Source: an uncultured Roseovarius sp. (GTDB taxonomy: Bacteria; Pseudomonadota; Alphaproteobacteria; Rhodobacterales; Rhodobacteraceae). From it: a DNA stretch of 64,000 nucleotides. Shown here piece after piece: positions 1 to 10,181 of the stretch. Position 1 is the first letter of the stretch, and the number at the start of each line of letters is the position of its first letter. The notes under the pieces are model-generated. The model was not told the DNA's origin, did no database searches, and was given only the letters and a program-made list of their open reading frames with translations. Location of the stretch: NCBI GenBank assembly GCA_951812895.1, contig OX638333.1, forward strand, positions 1,912,366 through 1,976,365, written 5' to 3'. The translations under genes and the position numbers were made by a program.

Positions 1-3000
1 AACCATCAGAGCATAGGCAATATCCTGTCCGCCATTGTCAAAGTCCGGCGCGTAATTCACACGGTTCCGCAGATTGTCCATCGCCATAGAAAACGCCTGA
101 TCAGGGACTGAGTGGCCATTTTCACGCGCGCGGGACAGGAAGTCTGCTACATAGGCGTCCAGCCAAAAATCACCTGAACTGGCCCGCCACAGACCAAAGC
201 CGCCGCTGCTGGATTGACGTGACAACACTCGGTCGATCGCTTGCTCAATGCGGGTTTCTATCTGACCTGTTTCGCCAAGCCCCATCGCGCTTGCCACCTG
301 GTTGAAGTAAAGCAGTGGCATTGCCCGTGACGTCACCTGTTCGGTGCAGCCATATGGATATCTGTCCAGAGCGCTTAACAGGCCCGGCGCATTCAGTTTG
401 GCCAAGGGACCAGCCGCAACAATTGCGCGGCCGCTACCGGATTTGAATCCTACAAGGACATTTTCATCGAGCCTGAATTCATGACCCGCACCCAGTACAA
501 AGCGACGGGTCTCCGATACTTCGGGGTCATTGGCCCGCACCCCAAGTTTCAGCGCTTTTGTGAGCAGTTTTCCGTCAGGTGTCGTGAGCGAAACAGTAAC
601 TGTGTGATCGCCAACATCGCCCGCAATTATCGGCAGGCTGAAGACTGCCTTTTCCTGCGAACCAAGTTCGAATCCTGACGGAACGTTACCACCAAAGGTC
701 AGCCCATTTGCCACAACGTCCAGACCCATGCGCCCAGTTGGGCCGTCTGCATGTACAACCTCCAACAAGAGGCGGCTTTCATCACCTGGGGCAAGGAACC
801 GCGGCAATGAAGCGGTGACCACAACCGGATCACGCACCAGAACATCGCGTTCGGACTGGCCAACCGAAGTTGGTGACCAGGCAACGGCCATCAATCTTAC
901 CGTTCCATTGAAGTCCGGTATGTCGAACGTGGCCTGTACGGTTCCGTCTGCGCCAACGGCCAACGGGCCCGAGAAATAGGCAACAAGTTCTTCGGTCGGA
1001 GGCGGAGAATCGAATTGCATCTGATTGCTTCCATCACCACCGGATCGCACCTGTCCTTGTGCACCGTTCAGGCCGTCGATCAAACGACCGTAAAGGTCGC
1101 GGATTTCAACACCAAGGCGTCGTTGTCCAAAATAGTGTTCCGACGGATCAGGGCTTTCGAAACCGGTCAGGTTGAGGATACCCAGATCGACAGCGGCGAG
1201 CGTGACATAGACAGTCTCACCCTCGACAATTCCATCAATGGTCAAGCTTACATTTAGTGGGCCTCTTGGGTCTGAAATTTCCGGTGCATCAATGCTAACT
1301 GAAAGTTGCTGCTCACCCGGCGCAACTTTGGCATAGGACAGCCCAAGTGACCGTGCAGGATTTTGTCCTGCGGTCACGTCCATCGGGCGGATCACTTGCG
1401 CGGTGACATAGGCACCAGCACCCCATTCATCGGTGACATCCAATGGGATCACGTTTTCACCTTTTGTAACCTCGACCGCTTGCATGCTGATCACGCGGTT
1501 AGACATGACAGTGACCAGGGCGGTCCCTGCATAGCGTGGCACAATCCGCAACATGGCCGTATCACCAGAGCGATAGCCTTCTGCATCCAAAGACAGTTCA
1601 AGCGTATCAGGCGTACTGGAAGCATCAGCTGGCGCGTACCAACCGGCGTAGAATTCGCGAGAAGCTGAAACATATTCACCGTCTTTGCGTTCCACGACGA
1701 TTTCGTAGCGGCCCCAGTCCACGGGTGCCGTAACTGTAAATGGATCATCGTCGAGAGTAGTGGTGCCGGTGGCCACGCGTTTGCGTGTTGTAATCGGCTC
1801 CCAGTGCCAGCTGCCATATTCTTGATACCATTGATATCGGGTTTGAACGCGGTTGACTGTCCATTGCACTTCCATTGCTTGTGGGGACAGATCTGCGCCA
1901 ATTGAAATGAGCTGGAATTCTGCATTTGAGCCTTCTGCGACAACACCATCAGAAGTGGATCTGATGCCAATCATTGGGCCTGCAGGTGCGAGCATACGCG
2001 ACATGCGGCGTTCAACGGGCCTGCCTGATCCTTCGCTTACGCTAAGCGTTACAGTTGCCTCATATGGGCGATCTTTGGTTTCTGCATTTGGCAGAGATGC
2101 GGGCAAGGTCAGCTTGCCTTTGGCGTCGGTTGTGCCTCCGTCCAGATAAGATGTCCGTGGCGATACCCATTCATCATGCCGTCCGAATTTGTAACCCGGA
2201 AAAGTATCCAAAGTTCGACGTGCGCGCATGGTGACGGTGCCTTCTGCGCGAAGGCCTGCACCCGGTGCCCCAAACAGATACCGTGCCTCAACCGTAAGCG
2301 GTGGCGTATCGCCGGGCCGTATTGGCGTATCCGGCAGGCTCAGTTCAAAATCAATCCGCTCTGGCAGGAAATCCTCGACCAGCAAGCTCCGGCTTACAAG
2401 TGGCGTAGCGTCAGGATCACTCTTGATATCCAGCGTCCACGTGCCGCGTGGTGCGCTGTTTCCGACAGGCAGTTCGAAAACATGCCCACCAGCTGCATCC
2501 TCCGCCGAGAAGTGGCGTGAATATTCTACACCGTCCGGTCGCGTCAGAATGGCAGTCAGGGGCAGACCAGCGATGGCGTCTGCCGTTCCGTTTCGGGCGA
2601 GCGCTGTTGCAAAGATAGTCTCGCCCGCACGATATGCTCCGCGATCAGTGGCCAAAAAGACATCCACTGGCGGAGAGGATGGCCGCCCCTCGACACCACG
2701 GTCCGAAAGATCGAATGCCGGGTCGGTGAGTGACAGGAATGCCAAGTCATCGCCTTGACCACGTGCAACGATCATTGCTGGCGCAGCTCCACCTGTTCCA
2801 CGTGTCACGCCGGGCGAGAATTGGGCGTGGCCCTGCGCATCTGTTGTAAGTTCAGCCAGGATACGGTTGGCGCGTGACAACAGCACCAGTTCGACACCGT
2901 CTTGTGCCTCTGCGTCACCAAGCCCCCTGACAAATACGTGCAACCCGTCAGTACCGCTAAGCGTGGTCAGCCCGAGGTCGGTGAGCACAAACCACTGCGT

Positions 3001-4446
3001 TGCACCGGCATCATCGTACACATCACGCCCGGGCACGCGGGCCGTCAATGTGTAAATCCCCGGAGATTGTTCGGCCAATACGTCGCCCAGCGGCAAGCGG
3101 GTAAGCATGTCGCGGTTCAGTTCATTTTGAACCTCGCCAGTGCCCTGCCAAACATCCTCCGCGATCTCAGAGGCAAAAAATTCGTCTTCGTAATAGCTAA
3201 GAGGGCGGCCGAAATAATTTTCCTGAATAGTGCGCAGAAGATTTCGGTCGCTGACCCGGCGCAGGATAAGTTCAACCTCTTCAAGATTTACTGTCTCGAT
3301 CGGAAGTGCAGCATCTGCTGATTTAGGAAGTACGTAAGAGCGTCCCAGGAAAGAGACACTTGGGTTTCGGTCCCGGACATACAGTGTAATTTCTGTGTCC
3401 TTGATCAGGTTCTCGCCGCTCGCGGCTGGCAGGCCCTCGCGGAAGGTTATGCGGTAACGTTCGCCGTGCAGAACGCCATCAACGCAGATTTGGCGATCTT
3501 CCGACTGAACAACCAGCCCAGAGTCCTGAAGGCGCACAAACGGCGTGTAGTCTGTTCCAACCTTTATCAGCGGCTCTGAGAATTCTGCGCATATACGTGG
3601 GTTTGCACTGTCATAGTCTGCTTTGTGACCGGTTATACGGAAGCCATACTTGGCAATTGCACCATCCAGCGCGCTTACCACATCGGCACGTGGTTGAATT
3701 TGTTCTGCCAATCGCAGCGCACTGACCATGTTGCGCCCACGTCCGGTGCGCTCAAGCGCTTCCGACATCTGCAATAAGGCGCTTATGCGTGCCGGGTCTT
3801 GTGATGCGCGGAGATAGGCATTGGTGGCCGCTCGCAGCGCCTGATTGTTGTACCGGCTCTTTTCGTTTGATTTCTGAATTGCGGTTAGCAGCGACAGCCG
3901 GGCGTATTCCACCCATAGATCGCTCGCGTCGGACCGCGCTACGGCGGCACCGGTCCAACGCATCGCATTAATGTAATCCTCTTGTGCTATCCGGTCCTGC
4001 GCCGCGCTCATCATAGATGGGACATCCCATTGACCGCCCGGGTGCATCGCGCCAATTTGTTCGGCCAGTTTGCGTGCTTCGGCCAGGTCTGAGCCTGATA
4101 GAAATGTCAGATCGGTTATGCGTGTATTGCTTAGCTCTAATACGCGTTTTTCAGTGTCAAAAATTTCGGCGGATACCGCACCTTCATATGATTGAAGCTC
4201 GGTCATCGCTTCTTTTGGGAAACAAGAACTTGAACGCGAGTTAAAGGTATAGGCGCCGCAATCTTGGTTGCTCATGCATGCTTTTCGACATGCCTCGATC
4301 GTGGTGTCATACAGAGGCTGCAAATCTGCCCCGTAGAAATCCACATCCTGTGTCACAACCTGGCGACGTTCCGGGACAGGCGATTCCGCAGATGCTTCCA
4401 GCGCAATACCCAAGAAAAAAACAAATGCGATCAGGCCACGCAACAT
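1..4446 (-). CDS. alpha-2-macroglobulin family protein with PAN/Apple-like N-terminus (partial, 3' end outside window)
   Basis: Reading the minus strand from ATG at 4446 gives 1482 uninterrupted codons that run off the left edge. Residues 1-20 are a Sec signal peptide ending EASA with no lipobox, so the product should be soluble in the periplasm. Residues 33-78 hold four cysteines (53, 57, 63, 75) in a PAN/Apple-like arrangement. Long beta-rich macroglobulin-like stretches follow, then YPYGCTEQ with Cys1367 and Gln1370, the CxEQ thioester signature of bacterial alpha-2-macroglobulins. The family traps proteases that attack the periplasm. The usual partner, a penicillin-binding protein 1C gene, would lie downstream, outside the window. 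The gene is divergent from the histidine kinase at 4588. Family is certain; the PAN call is inference from Cys spacing. Confidence 0.93.
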   Translation of the reverse strand, partial: MLRGLIAFVFFLGIALEASAESPVPERRQVVTQDVDFYGADLQPLYDTTIEACRKACMSNQDCGAYTFNSRSSSCFPKEAMTELQSYEGAVSAEIFDTEKRVLELSNTRITDLTFLSGSDLAEARKLAEQIGAMHPGGQWDVPSMMSAAQDRIAQEDYINAMRWTGAAVARSDASDLWVEYARLSLLTAIQKSNEKSRYNNQALRAATNAYLRASQDPARISALLQMSEALERTGRGRNMVSALRLAEQIQPRADVVSALDGAIAKYGFRITGHKADYDSANPRICAEFSEPLIKVGTDYTPFVRLQDSGLVVQSEDRQICVDGVLHGERYRITFREGLPAASGENLIKDTEITLYVRDRNPSVSFLGRSYVLPKSADAALPIETVNLEEVELILRRVSDRNLLRTIQENYFGRPLSYYEDEFFASEIAEDVWQGTGEVQNELNRDMLTRLPLGDVLAEQSPGIYTLTARVPGRDVYDDAGATQWFVLTDLGLTTLSGTDGLHVFVRGLGDAEAQDGVELVLLSRANRILAELTTDAQGHAQFSPGVTRGTGGAAPAMIVARGQGDDLAFLSLTDPAFDLSDRGVEGRPSSPPVDVFLATDRGAYRAGETIFATALARNGTADAIAGLPLTAILTRPDGVEYSRHFSAEDAAGGHVFELPVGNSAPRGTWTLDIKSDPDATPLVSRSLLVEDFLPERIDFELSLPDTPIRPGDTPPLTVEARYLFGAPGAGLRAEGTVTMRARRTLDTFPGYKFGRHDEWVSPRTSYLDGGTTDAKGKLTLPASLPNAETKDRPYEATVTLSVSEGSGRPVERRMSRMLAPAGPMIGIRSTSDGVVAEGSNAEFQLISIGADLSPQAMEVQWTVNRVQTRYQWYQEYGSWHWEPITTRKRVATGTTTLDDDPFTVTAPVDWGRYEIVVERKDGEYVSASREFYAGWYAPADASSTPDTLELSLDAEGYRSGDTAMLRIVPRYAGTALVTVMSNRVISMQAVEVTKGENVIPLDVTDEWGAGAYVTAQVIRPMDVTAGQNPARSLGLSYAKVAPGEQQLSVSIDAPEISDPRGPLNVSLTIDGIVEGETVYVTLAAVDLGILNLTGFESPDPSEHYFGQRRLGVEIRDLYGRLIDGLNGAQGQVRSGGDGSNQMQFDSPPPTEELVAYFSGPLAVGADGTVQATFDIPDFNGTVRLMAVAWSPTSVGQSERDVLVRDPVVVTASLPRFLAPGDESRLLLEVVHADGPTGRMGLDVVANGLTFGGNVPSGFELGSQEKAVFSLPIIAGDVGDHTVTVSLTTPDGKLLTKALKLGVRANDPEVSETRRFVLGAGHEFRLDENVLVGFKSGSGRAIVAAGPLAKLNAPGLLSALDRYPYGCTEQVTSRAMPLLYFNQVASAMGLGETGQIETRIEQAIDRVLSRQSSSGGFGLWRASSGDFWLDAYVADFLSRARENGHSVPDQAFSMAMDNLRNRVNYAPDFDNGGQDIAYALMV

Positions 4447-4587
4447 GACGATCTCCCTTTTTATAATTGCCCTATGGTGACACGCAGCAGCCGATGTGAC
4501 AACGATTCCGCCTAATCGTTTAGCTCTTGTTCACCATAATCGCCGAATGTGACCTCAATTCCGAGATAGCCCGATGGGGAACGGGAC

Positions 4588-6816
4588 ATGAGTCTTGCAA
4601 ACAAACTGGCAGAGGAAAGGCGTGCGCGATTGGCAGCGGAACGGTTGCTTGAGCAAAAGCAGGCAGAGCTTCACTCTGCCAATCGAAAGCTTGGAAAACA
4701 TGCCCTGGCCCTGTCTGAAGAAATCGTTGAAACCCGGGCAGAGGTGCAGAATGTTCTGGATGAAAATGAGCGCGTTAAATCCGACCTGACCGTCGCAAAT
4801 GAAAAGGTAGAAATCGCCGAGCGTCGTTTATGGCATTCGATTGAAACCATTCAGGATGGCTTTGCGTTTTTTGATGCAGATAGTCGATTGATTGCCGCAA
4901 ATAATGCGTGGCTTTCAGTTTTTGATGGGCTGGAAGATGTTCAACCTGGCATCAACTATGTCGAAATACTGCAGTTTGCGACAGAAGAGGGGTTGGTAAA
5001 CATCGGCGATATGGCACCCCATGAATGGCGTGAACAGATGTTGGACCGGTGGCAGAGCCTGTCGCCGGAGCCTGAAATCATTCGTTTATGGAGCGGGGAA
5101 TACATTAAACTGGTTGATCAGCGTGGGCATGGCGGTGACGTTGTCAGCCTCGCACTCAATATCACGGACACGGTCAGATATGAGGGACGGCTAAAAGAAG
5201 CACGCCGCAAAGCAGAGGCAGCCAGCCGTGCCAAGTCTTCCTTCCTGGCCAATATGAGTCATGAAATTCGGACGCCGATGAATGGCGTGGTCGGTATGGC
5301 GGAATTGTTGATGGATACCGAACTGACAGAAGAGCAACTGTTATTTTCCAATACGATCAAAAACTCCGGTGAGGCGCTGCTGGTCATAATTAACGATGTG
5401 CTTGATTACTCGAAGATCGAAGCCGAAAAACTTGTTTTGCACGAAGAGGCGTTTGATCTGGAGCGGAGCATTCATGAATTAGTCATGCTGATGCAGGCCA
5501 ACGCTCGGGATAAAGGCATTGAGCTATTGATTGATTACGACATGTTCCTTCCTACGCAATTTGAGGGCGATCCCGGAAGAATTCGGCAAATTTTAACCAA
5601 CCTGCTCGGCAATGCGGTAAAATTCACCGACTCCGGCCATGTACTTGTCAGGGTAGTTGGAGTTCAGAATACCGATGAGGTCACTGCGAAGCTGAGTGTA
5701 ATCATCGAGGATACTGGTATTGGCATTCCTGATGAAAAGGTTGCCCATATCTTTGGCGAATTCAACCAAGTTGATGATGAGCGAAACCGCAAATTTGAGG
5801 GCACAGGTCTCGGTCTGGCGATTTCCGAAAAATTAATCCGGCTTATGGGTGGAGAGATTTGGGTAGAATCGGATGAAGGAAAAGGGTCGGTCTTTGGGTT
5901 CTCAATCACTCTGCCTGTTTCAGGCGTGTCACAGCAGAATGACTTCCATCTTCCTGAGGGATTGAAACTAGCCCTTGTTGTTGAACCACATGACCTAAAC
6001 CGTTCAATTCTCGAAAAACAGCTCTCTACACTTGGGATAAATTGCATAACCTGTTCAGACGCACACGCAGCTTTGAATCTGATGTCAAATGAAGTTGACC
6101 TTATCCTTACCGATCACCACATGCCCGAAATGGATGGGTTTGAGCTTGCGGAAGAGCTGAGAGGAGCAGGGCACACTCAACCAATTGTGTTGCTAAGTCC
6201 CAATACCGGATTTGCGGAGCAAGATCCTGCCAGATGTCATATTCAATCGGTTTTGCAGAAGCCTGTTCCGAGGAAAGAATTGTTCTCTGCGCTCACAGCA
6301 TTGGAAGGAGTGTTTCCTGCTGTCCCAAGTGAGGAAGTTTTACCTAAAAAACCGAAGACCATTGTTTCTGAAGCTGACCAATCTGATGCAGAAAAATCGC
6401 CGCGAGCGTTGCGTGTATTAGCTGCGGAGGACAACAAAACAAACAGGTTGGTCTTTTCAAAAATGGTGAAGGCTTTCGATATCGAACTAAAATTTGCTGA
6501 AAACGGGAAGCAAGCGGTTGAATTCTATAAGGCCTTCAATCCCGACATCGTTTTCATGGATATCTCGATGCCCGAAATGGATGGCAAGGAGGCAACAACT
6601 CGCATTCGCAAGGTTGAAAAAGATACAGGCTGCCATGTCCCTGTGGTCGCAATGACGGCACATGCAATGGATGGCGATAAAGAAGAAATTATCGCCTCAG
6701 GACTAGATCACTACTTGACCAAACCATTGCGCAAAGACGCAATTGCCAAACACATTACTCACGCCTGTCCGGTGGGCGTACGCAATCCTGTGAATGCGGA
6801 TCAACCTGTAGCTTGA
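4588..6816 (+). CDS. soluble hybrid sensor histidine kinase with two receiver domains
   Basis: 742 aa, no membrane segment, so it senses a cytoplasmic signal. Residues 1-85 are a charged coiled coil; about 80-200 is a PAS-like domain; the H-box is SHEIRTPMNG with phosphoacceptor His225. The ATPase domain follows (N box NLLGNAVKF, G1 DTGIGIP, G2 GTGLGLAI). A first receiver at about 460-570 has Asp509 and Lys558 but its acid pair is reduced to Glu466-Pro467. A second receiver at 607-725 is complete, with Glu614/Asp615, Asp658 and Lys712. A GGGGAACGGGAC stretch before the ATG serves as ribosome site. No cognate regulator is adjacent. Its last 16 bases overlap the convergent yaaA. The signal is unknown. 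Confidence 0.95.
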   Translation: MSLANKLAEERRARLAAERLLEQKQAELHSANRKLGKHALALSEEIVETRAEVQNVLDENERVKSDLTVANEKVEIAERRLWHSIETIQDGFAFFDADSRLIAANNAWLSVFDGLEDVQPGINYVEILQFATEEGLVNIGDMAPHEWREQMLDRWQSLSPEPEIIRLWSGEYIKLVDQRGHGGDVVSLALNITDTVRYEGRLKEARRKAEAASRAKSSFLANMSHEIRTPMNGVVGMAELLMDTELTEEQLLFSNTIKNSGEALLVIINDVLDYSKIEAEKLVLHEEAFDLERSIHELVMLMQANARDKGIELLIDYDMFLPTQFEGDPGRIRQILTNLLGNAVKFTDSGHVLVRVVGVQNTDEVTAKLSVIIEDTGIGIPDEKVAHIFGEFNQVDDERNRKFEGTGLGLAISEKLIRLMGGEIWVESDEGKGSVFGFSITLPVSGVSQQNDFHLPEGLKLALVVEPHDLNRSILEKQLSTLGINCITCSDAHAALNLMSNEVDLILTDHHMPEMDGFELAEELRGAGHTQPIVLLSPNTGFAEQDPARCHIQSVLQKPVPRKELFSALTALEGVFPAVPSEEVLPKKPKTIVSEADQSDAEKSPRALRVLAAEDNKTNRLVFSKMVKAFDIELKFAENGKQAVEFYKAFNPDIVFMDISMPEMDGKEATTRIRKVEKDTGCHVPVVAMTAHAMDGDKEEIIASGLDHYLTKPLRKDAIAKHITHACPVGVRNPVNADQPVA

Positions 6817-7565
6817 TCACGCAGGAAAACCCATCTGTTACCTTCGGAAAGATCGGGTTGATATGTATAGCCGCCAGTTTCGAATTCCTGAATGCTTTCC
6901 GGTTTTGTGAGACGGTGCTGAATGATGAACCGAGCCATGGCGCCGCGCGCCTGTTTTGCAAAGAAACTTACAATTTGCGGGCCGGTTGGTTTTTGCTCCA
7001 TGAATACAGGAGTAACTACACGAAGTTTCAGGGACTTGAGGTCGACCGCACCAAAATACTCTTGGCTGGCACAGTTGATCAGGGTCGTGGTTCCAATCTT
7101 TTCAGCCTGTTGATTGAGAGATTTGGAAATCTTATCGCCCCAAAATTCATATAGCGATTTGCCCCGATGGTTTTTCAACCGGCTGCCCATTTCAAGGCGA
7201 TAAGGGCGTATGGCGTCAAGCGGACGAAGAAGGCCATACAATCCAGACAAAATTCTGAAATGATCCTGTGCCCATGCAAGCTCATCACTGTCGAGCGATG
7301 GCGCTTCCAACCCCTGATAGGTGTCACCTGCAAACGCGAATGCAGCTGGTTTTTCTGGCAGGTTTTCAAAATCAGAAAAACGGTCTGCGTTCAGCTTGGC
7401 AAGATTTTCGCTGATATGCATTAGTTTTTGCAAATCGCCGACTGTCAGATCACGTGCAATTTGGACAAGCTTTTGGGCTTCATCGGGAAAGGCAGGTTTT
7501 GATGCGGTAAGCTCTGAAACAGGTTGCATGTCCAGTTTCTTCGCAGGGGATACGACCACCAGCAT
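6801..7565 (-). CDS. yaaA: YaaA family peroxide-stress protein (DUF328/UPF0246)
   Basis: 254 aa, the usual length of the family. The N-terminus MLVVVSPAKKLDM and the internal SGLYGLLRPLDAIRPYRLEM are diagnostic. In E. coli YaaA lowers intracellular free iron and protects DNA and proteins during hydrogen peroxide stress; the fold binds DNA. It lies 33 bp downstream of recQ on the same strand, so the two probably share a transcript, which places a DNA repair helicase and an oxidative-stress protein together. The stop codon lies inside the 3' end of the histidine kinase gene on the other strand (16-bp convergent overlap). Confidence 0.95.
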   Translation of the reverse strand: MLVVVSPAKKLDMQPVSELTASKPAFPDEAQKLVQIARDLTVGDLQKLMHISENLAKLNADRFSDFENLPEKPAAFAFAGDTYQGLEAPSLDSDELAWAQDHFRILSGLYGLLRPLDAIRPYRLEMGSRLKNHRGKSLYEFWGDKISKSLNQQAEKIGTTTLINCASQEYFGAVDLKSLKLRVVTPVFMEQKPTGPQIVSFFAKQARGAMARFIIQHRLTKPESIQEFETGGYTYQPDLSEGNRWVFLRDQATG

Positions 7566-7598
7566 TTATTCGTCCTTTCACTATTGATCGGCCTCGAT

Positions 7599-9638
7599 CT
7601 AATCCGCCAGCTGCAAAACGTCCAGAAATGCCACCCCAAATCTTTTGGACTTTTTCTCACCCAGAATTTTAACAAGTGTGTTTAAGTCGTCAGGTCTTGC
7701 CGCAGCGACTTTGGCCAATAGGGAAGCAGAACAGCTAAGCGGTTTTTCGGTGCCACATTCCCCGCGTGACAAGTCCGCCTGTACTTGCAGCAGCTTGTCG
7801 TAGAGCATTCCTGACTCTCGTCCGGCCAGTTTTCGTCGGGTCGGGTGCATTTCACTGGCTTCGCCGTTGATGATCGATAAAAATGCCTGCCCGTATTGTT
7901 CAAGCTTTTTCGCGCCTACCCCGGTGATCTGAGCCATCTGGTCGAGTGACGAAGGCCGGGTTTCTGCCATTTCAATCAGGGTTCGGTCATTGAATACGAT
8001 GTAGGCCGGTACTCGTGCTGCCTCTGCCAATGCCCGCCGTTTGGCCTTGAGCGCTGAAAGAAGCGGGGCATTTTCTTCGGAAACTAATGCTTTGACCGCT
8101 GGTTGACGTGCCGTAGCGCGAAGTGTGTCGCGACGTAGAGTTATGGGTTGTTCACCCCGCAGAATGGGATGTGCGGCGCGTGTCATCCGAAGTGCCCCAT
8201 GGCGTTCCGGGTCAGGACGGACCAGATCATGGCCCATCATCTGCCTGAACACACCTTGCCAACGACGTTTATCCAGATCCTGACCCGCCCCAAAAGTCGG
8301 CAAGCTTTCATGCCCACGAGCCAGAACTTTTTCAGTTTCATTGCCGGTGAGAATATCAATCAGATGACCGGAGCCAAAACGTTCGTCCGTTCTGAGGATA
8401 GCAGAAAGCGCCTTTCGAACCGCTTCTGTGCCGTCAAACGTTTCTGGTGGCGTCGCACAGAGATCGCAGTTGCCACAGACCTCAGCATCTTCTCCGAAAT
8501 ACTTCAAAAGGGTTCTCCGACGACATTCCAAGGCCTCCGCCAAACCAAGCAGCGCATTAAGCCGGGCATGGTCCGCCATACGACGTTCAGCCGAGGCAAG
8601 ACCTTCGTCAATCTGGCCTCGGCGTAGGCGGATGTCATCTGCACCGTAAAGAGTAAGAGTTTCAGCAGGTGCGCCATCGCGTCCTGCTCGGCCGATTTCC
8701 TGATAGTATGCCTCTATCGATTTGGGCAGATCCGCATGGGCAACCCATCGAATGTCCGGTTTGTCCACGCCCATTCCAAATGCAACAGTTGCAACGACAA
8801 TCAAACCGTCTTCGGAACTGAACCGGGTCTCCACAATACGCCGGTCTTCGGCCTCCATTCCACCGTGATAGTGGCACGCCTTGTGCCCGGCCTCACGCAG
8901 AGCCTGAGCCAATGTTTCGGTCTTGGCGCGGGTACCACAATACACAATTCCCGACTGACCATTGCGCACCGCTGCAAAGTTGAGGATCTGCTTGCGTGGG
9001 CTGTCCTTTGCGGTAAATGCAAGGTTAATGTTCGGCCGGTCGAATCCCTGCAAAAAGGTCTGTGGATGCTGTCCATCAAACAGTTTTTCGATGATTTCTT
9101 CGCGGGTTTCAGCGTCCGCTGTGGCCGTGAATGCCGCCAGGGGAACGTTCAAAGCGCGGCGCAGTTCTCCGATACGCAAATAGTCAGGCCGGAAATCATG
9201 TCCCCATTGTGATACGCAATGCGCTTCATCAACGGCGATCAAATTCACCCCGACCCGTCGCAGCACTGAAGCGAAATTTCCCGAGGCTAACCTTTCTGGT
9301 GCGATGTACAAAAGCTTTAACTTTTGCGCCTCCATTGCTTCCCAGACCTGCCGGGTTTCTTCTTCGGTGTTCCCGGATGTGAGCGCGCCGGCCTCTACCC
9401 CCACGGCCCGTAGCGCCCGCACTTGATCACGCATCAATGCAATCAATGGTGAGATGACCACTGTGACGCCGTCGCGCAAAAGGGCTGGCAATTGGAAACA
9501 AAGCGATTTGCCGCCCCCCGTCGGCATGATCGCTAGCGCGTTGCATCCTTGAGAGACCGTGTGAACAATCTCTTCCTGGCCGGGCCGGAATGCGTCGAAT
9601 CCAAATACGTCGCGCAAAAGCGTGGCAGCGCTGTGCAT
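7599..9638 (-). CDS. recQ: ATP-dependent DNA helicase RecQ
   Basis: 679 aa. The 3'-5' helicase core is complete: Walker A PTGGGKS with Lys44, DEAH box at 137-140, and motif VI QEIGRAGRDG. The RecQ C-terminal zinc site is visible as a Cys plus CGNCDLC near residues 370-395. An HRDC domain follows at about 520-595 (RTLIEMAETRPSS...QITGVGAKKLEQYG), and the last 50 residues look like a second, divergent HRDC copy. RecQ unwinds DNA during RecF-type recombination and replication-fork repair. It is transcribed towards yaaA, and the yggT-like gene lies 76 bp upstream on the same strand. Confidence 0.97.
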   Translation of the reverse strand: MHSAATLLRDVFGFDAFRPGQEEIVHTVSQGCNALAIMPTGGGKSLCFQLPALLRDGVTVVISPLIALMRDQVRALRAVGVEAGALTSGNTEEETRQVWEAMEAQKLKLLYIAPERLASGNFASVLRRVGVNLIAVDEAHCVSQWGHDFRPDYLRIGELRRALNVPLAAFTATADAETREEIIEKLFDGQHPQTFLQGFDRPNINLAFTAKDSPRKQILNFAAVRNGQSGIVYCGTRAKTETLAQALREAGHKACHYHGGMEAEDRRIVETRFSSEDGLIVVATVAFGMGVDKPDIRWVAHADLPKSIEAYYQEIGRAGRDGAPAETLTLYGADDIRLRRGQIDEGLASAERRMADHARLNALLGLAEALECRRRTLLKYFGEDAEVCGNCDLCATPPETFDGTEAVRKALSAILRTDERFGSGHLIDILTGNETEKVLARGHESLPTFGAGQDLDKRRWQGVFRQMMGHDLVRPDPERHGALRMTRAAHPILRGEQPITLRRDTLRATARQPAVKALVSEENAPLLSALKAKRRALAEAARVPAYIVFNDRTLIEMAETRPSSLDQMAQITGVGAKKLEQYGQAFLSIINGEASEMHPTRRKLAGRESGMLYDKLLQVQADLSRGECGTEKPLSCSASLLAKVAAARPDDLNTLVKILGEKKSKRFGVAFLDVLQLAD

Positions 9639-9714
9639 GATGGTCCTGTCAGTTTACTTTGTCTGCTCTTAACAGGGACTGTTTCATACTAAGAATTGGT
9701 AAACAAGCGTCGCG

Positions 9715-10002
9715 TCAGTAAAACGAAGCCATGTTGTTGATCAAAATTATCCGCAGAGCGTAGATACCCACCAAAACGACCAAAGGGGCTATATCAATGC
9801 CGGACATTGGTGGAAGAAGCCGGCGCACCGGGCGGTAAAGTGGCTCTAATATCCGGTTAAGCCCATACCAGACTTGCGCGACAAACTGCTGATGAAGATT
9901 GAGCACCTGAAAACTGATCAGCCAGCTCATGATCACATGTGCGATTATGAAAAACCAAATCACATCGAGGACAAGCATGAGAATTTGAAACAGTGATAGC
10001 AT
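9715..10002 (-). CDS. YggT family small membrane protein
   Basis: 95 aa from the ATG at 10002, preceded by AAGGAAGG at good spacing; an in-frame start further upstream at 10113 would add a non-conserved stretch overlapping the divergent transporter region and is rejected. The sequence begins MLSLFQILMLVLDVIWFFII and has two hydrophobic segments flanking an amphipathic loop with LEPLYRPVRRLLPPMSGIDIAP, the YggT signature. Family members are inner-membrane proteins of uncertain role, linked to ion homeostasis or cell division. It may be co-transcribed with recQ. Confidence 0.92.
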   Translation of the reverse strand: MLSLFQILMLVLDVIWFFIIAHVIMSWLISFQVLNLHQQFVAQVWYGLNRILEPLYRPVRRLLPPMSGIDIAPLVVLVGIYALRIILINNMASFY

Positions 10003-10181
10003 CGACGCCTTCCTTAGATTTACCGCAAACACACCTATGCGCAGCCTAGTCAAAGCGCAAGACACATCGGCTGTATCAAAGATGCGTCCCATCTTGATGT
10101 ATGCGTCAAACAAAACCCGCAGGAAGTGCTTGCCAGTGCAGGTCCGTCCCTGTCATATCGCCCTGCAAGCAAGGGGATGAC

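Noticed and set aside
4447-4587. Small gene between the macroglobulin and the histidine kinase
   Set aside because: Only a divergent promoter-sized gap; no frame with a start and ribosome site.
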